From assembly GCA_002439805.1 (NCBI GenBank), contig DJPQ01000088.1:1-14889 (forward strand): DNA of 14,889 nucleotides, written 5' to 3'. This document shows, one piece after another, positions 12,800 through 14,889 of the stretch. This DNA is from Bacteroidales bacterium UBA6408. GTDB taxonomy: Bacteria > Bacteroidota > Bacteroidia > Bacteroidales > UBA932. The position numbers were made by a program, and so were the translations under genes. Under the pieces are notes generated by a model. That model searched no databases. It saw nothing but the letters and a program-made list of their open reading frames with translations, and was not told the DNA's origin. The stretch's first letter is position 1; every line of letters starts with the position of its first letter.

Positions 12800-14812
12800 C
12801 TACCAGATGATGACCCGCTCGGACACCGGTCTCCACATCGGGTCGCCCTCCTTGATGTCAAAGGCGTCGAAGAAGGTGTCGAGGTTGCGGAGCGTCACAT
12901 TCACGCGGTTGCGGCCGAGCGAGTGCACGTCGAGTTTGGTGCGGCGGGCAATCTCCTCATCGGTGATGTTGTCGGCCCAGACCTTGGCGTAGGCGAGGTA
13001 GAACCTCTGTTCGGCGGTGAATCCGTCAATCGGAGCGGGATGATGCCCCTTGAACGAGTTCTGGAGCGCCGTGTATGAAATGCGGAGTCCGCCGTGGTCG
13101 GCGATGTTCTCTCCGAGGGAAAGCGCCCCGTTGGCATGAACGCCGGGCAGAACCTCTACCTCGTCAAACTGCTTCACAAGCACCGCAGTCTTGGCCTTGA
13201 ATGCTTCTGCGTCTTCCGCAGTCCACCAGTCGGCCATGTTTCCGTCCTTGTCGAACAGACGTCCCTGGTCGTCGAATCCGTGAGTCATCTCGTGGCTAAT
13301 CACCACTCCGATTGCCCCGTAGTTCACCGCGTCGTCGGCGTCCGGGTTGTAGAACGGAGGCTGGAGAATCGCTGCCGGGAAGCAGATTTCATTCGTCGCC
13401 GGGTTGTAGTAGGCGTTCACGGTCTGCGGGCTCATGAGCCACTCGGACTTATCGACCGGTTTCCCGAGACGGGTGAGATTGTCCTGCACGGACCACAGCG
13501 CGGCCTGGCGGATGTTCTCATAATAGCTTGCTGACGGGTCGACCTCAAGCGATGAATAATCCTTCCATTTGTCGGGATAGCCGATTTTCACGGTGAAGGC
13601 GTTCAGCTTCTCGTGTGCCTTGGCCTTGGTCTCGTCGCTCATCCAGTCGAGCGAGTCGATGTGCTCGGCAAGCGCGGCCTGAATGTTGGCCACCATCTTC
13701 GCCATCCTTTCCTTGTCCTTCGCGGGGAAATATTTCTTCACATACATTTCGCCCACGGCTTCCGAAAGCAGGGAATTCGGAACGGACATCGCCCTTTTCC
13801 AGCGCGGCCTCTGCTGCTGTACGCCTGCCATCTGACGGGAGAAGAAGTCGAAGCTCGCGTTGTAGAAGTCGTCGCTCAGAGCGCCGCAGGCTCCCTGAAC
13901 CAGCTGGGCGAGCAGGTAGTTTTTCAGCACCTCGACATTCTCGGACGCGAAAATTCCGTCAAGAGCCTTGAAGAATGACGGCTGCGTGACGACGATCTTG
14001 CCCTCCGGCTTCACTCCGAGAGCCTCGAAATAGCCGGCGAGGTTGAGGTTCGGATATTCTGCGTCGAGTTCCGTGAATGTGGTCGGGTTGTACTGCTTCT
14101 CCATGTCCCTGCACTCCACGCTCGTCCACGAGGCCTCCGCGAGGGCATCCTCGACCTTCATAGCGTCGCCGGCACGTCCCTCCGCGTTGTCAAGCCTTGC
14201 GAGTTCAAGAACCTTGGTAAGGAATGCCAGATAGCCGGCCTTCAGCTTCGGGTCGCAGCCATTGACATAGTAGTCACGGTCGCCCATACCAAGTCCGGAC
14301 TGGCTCATGTAGAGGATGTTGCTGTCGCTGTCGGTCATGTCCGCCATCACATAAGTTCCGAAAAACGGGCTGTCTGACGCGAGGTGCATCGCCGCAATCT
14401 CCCGGACGAGCGCATCTTTGTCCGCGATGGCGAGAATCCCGTCGATGTAGGGCATAAGCGGAGCCGCGCCCTCCTCATTCCTTCTGAGCGAGTCGAGCCC
14501 CATCTTGTAGAGGTCTGAAATCTTCTGCTCGACCGTGCCGTGAGCCGCCTTGAGCGAACTCATGGACTGGAACAGCTCGTTGAGCCTCTTCTCGTTGTTT
14601 TCGCCGAGGATGTCGAACGAGCCGTACCGGGCATACTCGGGCTTCAGCGGGTGGTTCTTCTGCCATCCTCCCGTGGCATATTTGTAAAAATCCACCTTCG
14701 GAGAAACGCTTTCGTCGAGGTCCGCGAGGTCAATCCCCGGCACCGCAGGCCTGCTCTGTCCGCACCCGCACAACGCAAGAACCGGAATCATCAGTGTCAA
14801 AATCTTTTTCAT
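12800..14812 (-). CDS. pepO: M13 family zinc metallopeptidase (neprilysin/PepO-like), lipoprotein
   Basis: 670 residues, the usual length for bacterial M13 oligopeptidases, which cut peptides of limited size. The signal peptide KKILTLMIPVLALCGC ends in a lipobox with the cysteine at about 17, so the enzyme is probably anchored in the inner face of the outer membrane or at the surface. The N-terminal M13 domain starts DFYKYATGGWQKNHPL. The catalytic part has NAY at N466, zinc motif HEMTH (H507, E508, H511) and GENIAD (E568, D572). The distance from Asn to the HExxH motif (41 residues) is the same as in human neprilysin. The C-terminus WRPVSERVIIW is typical. An in-frame ATG at 14851 would add 13 residues, but the ATG at 14812 gives the normal signal peptide and has an AT-rich leader. 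It has its own promoter and is convergent with the hydrolase gene, so it is a separate unit. Confidence 0.96.
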   Translation of the reverse strand: MKKILTLMIPVLALCGCGQSRPAVPGIDLADLDESVSPKVDFYKYATGGWQKNHPLKPEYARYGSFDILGENNEKRLNELFQSMSSLKAAHGTVEQKISDLYKMGLDSLRRNEEGAAPLMPYIDGILAIADKDALVREIAAMHLASDSPFFGTYVMADMTDSDSNILYMSQSGLGMGDRDYYVNGCDPKLKAGYLAFLTKVLELARLDNAEGRAGDAMKVEDALAEASWTSVECRDMEKQYNPTTFTELDAEYPNLNLAGYFEALGVKPEGKIVVTQPSFFKALDGIFASENVEVLKNYLLAQLVQGACGALSDDFYNASFDFFSRQMAGVQQQRPRWKRAMSVPNSLLSEAVGEMYVKKYFPAKDKERMAKMVANIQAALAEHIDSLDWMSDETKAKAHEKLNAFTVKIGYPDKWKDYSSLEVDPSASYYENIRQAALWSVQDNLTRLGKPVDKSEWLMSPQTVNAYYNPATNEICFPAAILQPPFYNPDADDAVNYGAIGVVISHEMTHGFDDQGRLFDKDGNMADWWTAEDAEAFKAKTAVLVKQFDEVEVLPGVHANGALSLGENIADHGGLRISYTALQNSFKGHHPAPIDGFTAEQRFYLAYAKVWADNITDEEIARRTKLDVHSLGRNRVNVTLRNLDTFFDAFDIKEGDPMWRPVSERVIIW

Positions 14813-14839
14813 TATAAAATAATATGATAAAAACGGCGC

Positions 14840-14847
14840 AAAGATAA
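14840..14847 (-). promoter_or_regulatory. Predicted -7 promoter box of the M13 peptidase gene
   Basis: On the minus strand TATCTTTG matches the Bacteroidetes -7 consensus TAnnTTTG, 27 bases before the ATG at 14812. No good TTTG is found 19-21 bases further upstream (the bases there are CTCAA), so only the -7 element is supported. The predicted leader is about 20 bases long and AT-rich. Confidence 0.55.
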
Positions 14848-14889
14848 GCAATTATTCAATAAATTGAGCCGACTGGGGGTAGGAGGTCG

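Noticed and set aside
1..14889. CRISPR array, tRNA or rRNA genes, transposase, integrase or toxin-antitoxin pair
   Set aside because: No regularly spaced repeats, no cloverleaf or rRNA-like sequence, and no protein with matching motifs on either strand.

Overview
The window reads as a chromosomal piece from a gut-type Bacteroidales bacterium with GC-rich coding sequence, in the range seen in Alistipes/Rikenellaceae; the genus is not proven. The reasons are a fimbrial gene set known only from Bacteroidetes (DUF3575, DUF3868/OmpA, Mfa1/Mfa2-type proteins, DUF4906-like and FISUMP-like lipoproteins), TAnnTTTG-type -7 promoter boxes, A/T-rich rather than Shine-Dalgarno start contexts, and many lipoprotein signal peptides.

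Layout. Bases 1-61 are the 3' end of an unidentified gene. Bases 62-495 have no convincing gene and carry the likely promoter of the next operon (-7 box at 481-488). Bases 496-11446 hold seven co-directional genes of a type V (FimA/Mfa1-like) pilus locus. In order these are a DUF3575 outer-membrane protein, a DUF3868+OmpA-like protein, the major fimbrillin, an Mfa2/FimB-type anchor, a fimbrillin-like accessory lipoprotein, a likely tip protein ending in a FISUMP-like domain, and a DUF4906-like accessory lipoprotein. Next comes a secreted Ntn-hydrolase of the choloylglycine hydrolase/penicillin V acylase family (11585-12661). It faces an M13 zinc metallopeptidase lipoprotein on the minus strand (12800-14812). 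A 13-bp perfect hairpin within a dispersed-repeat-like sequence lies between these two convergent genes.

How the genes fit together. The pilin-type proteins are predicted to be exported as lipoproteins. By analogy with Porphyromonas pili they would be trimmed by a trypsin-like protease and joined by C-terminal donor strands. The fimbrillin and the anchor share nearly the same C-terminal strand. The tip candidate instead ends in a FISUMP-like domain after a Gly/Asn-rich linker. Two stacked hairpins separate the fimbrillin gene from the anchor gene, which would suit a high fimbrillin-to-anchor ratio.

The most notable signal is a G9 tract at 572-580, downstream of the operon promoter. It lies in an open leader in frame with the first gene, and adding or removing one G gives an almost immediate stop codon. 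This could be a phase-variation switch for the whole pilus. A G8 tract follows the last pilus gene. No tRNA, rRNA, CRISPR array, transposase or integrase was seen.
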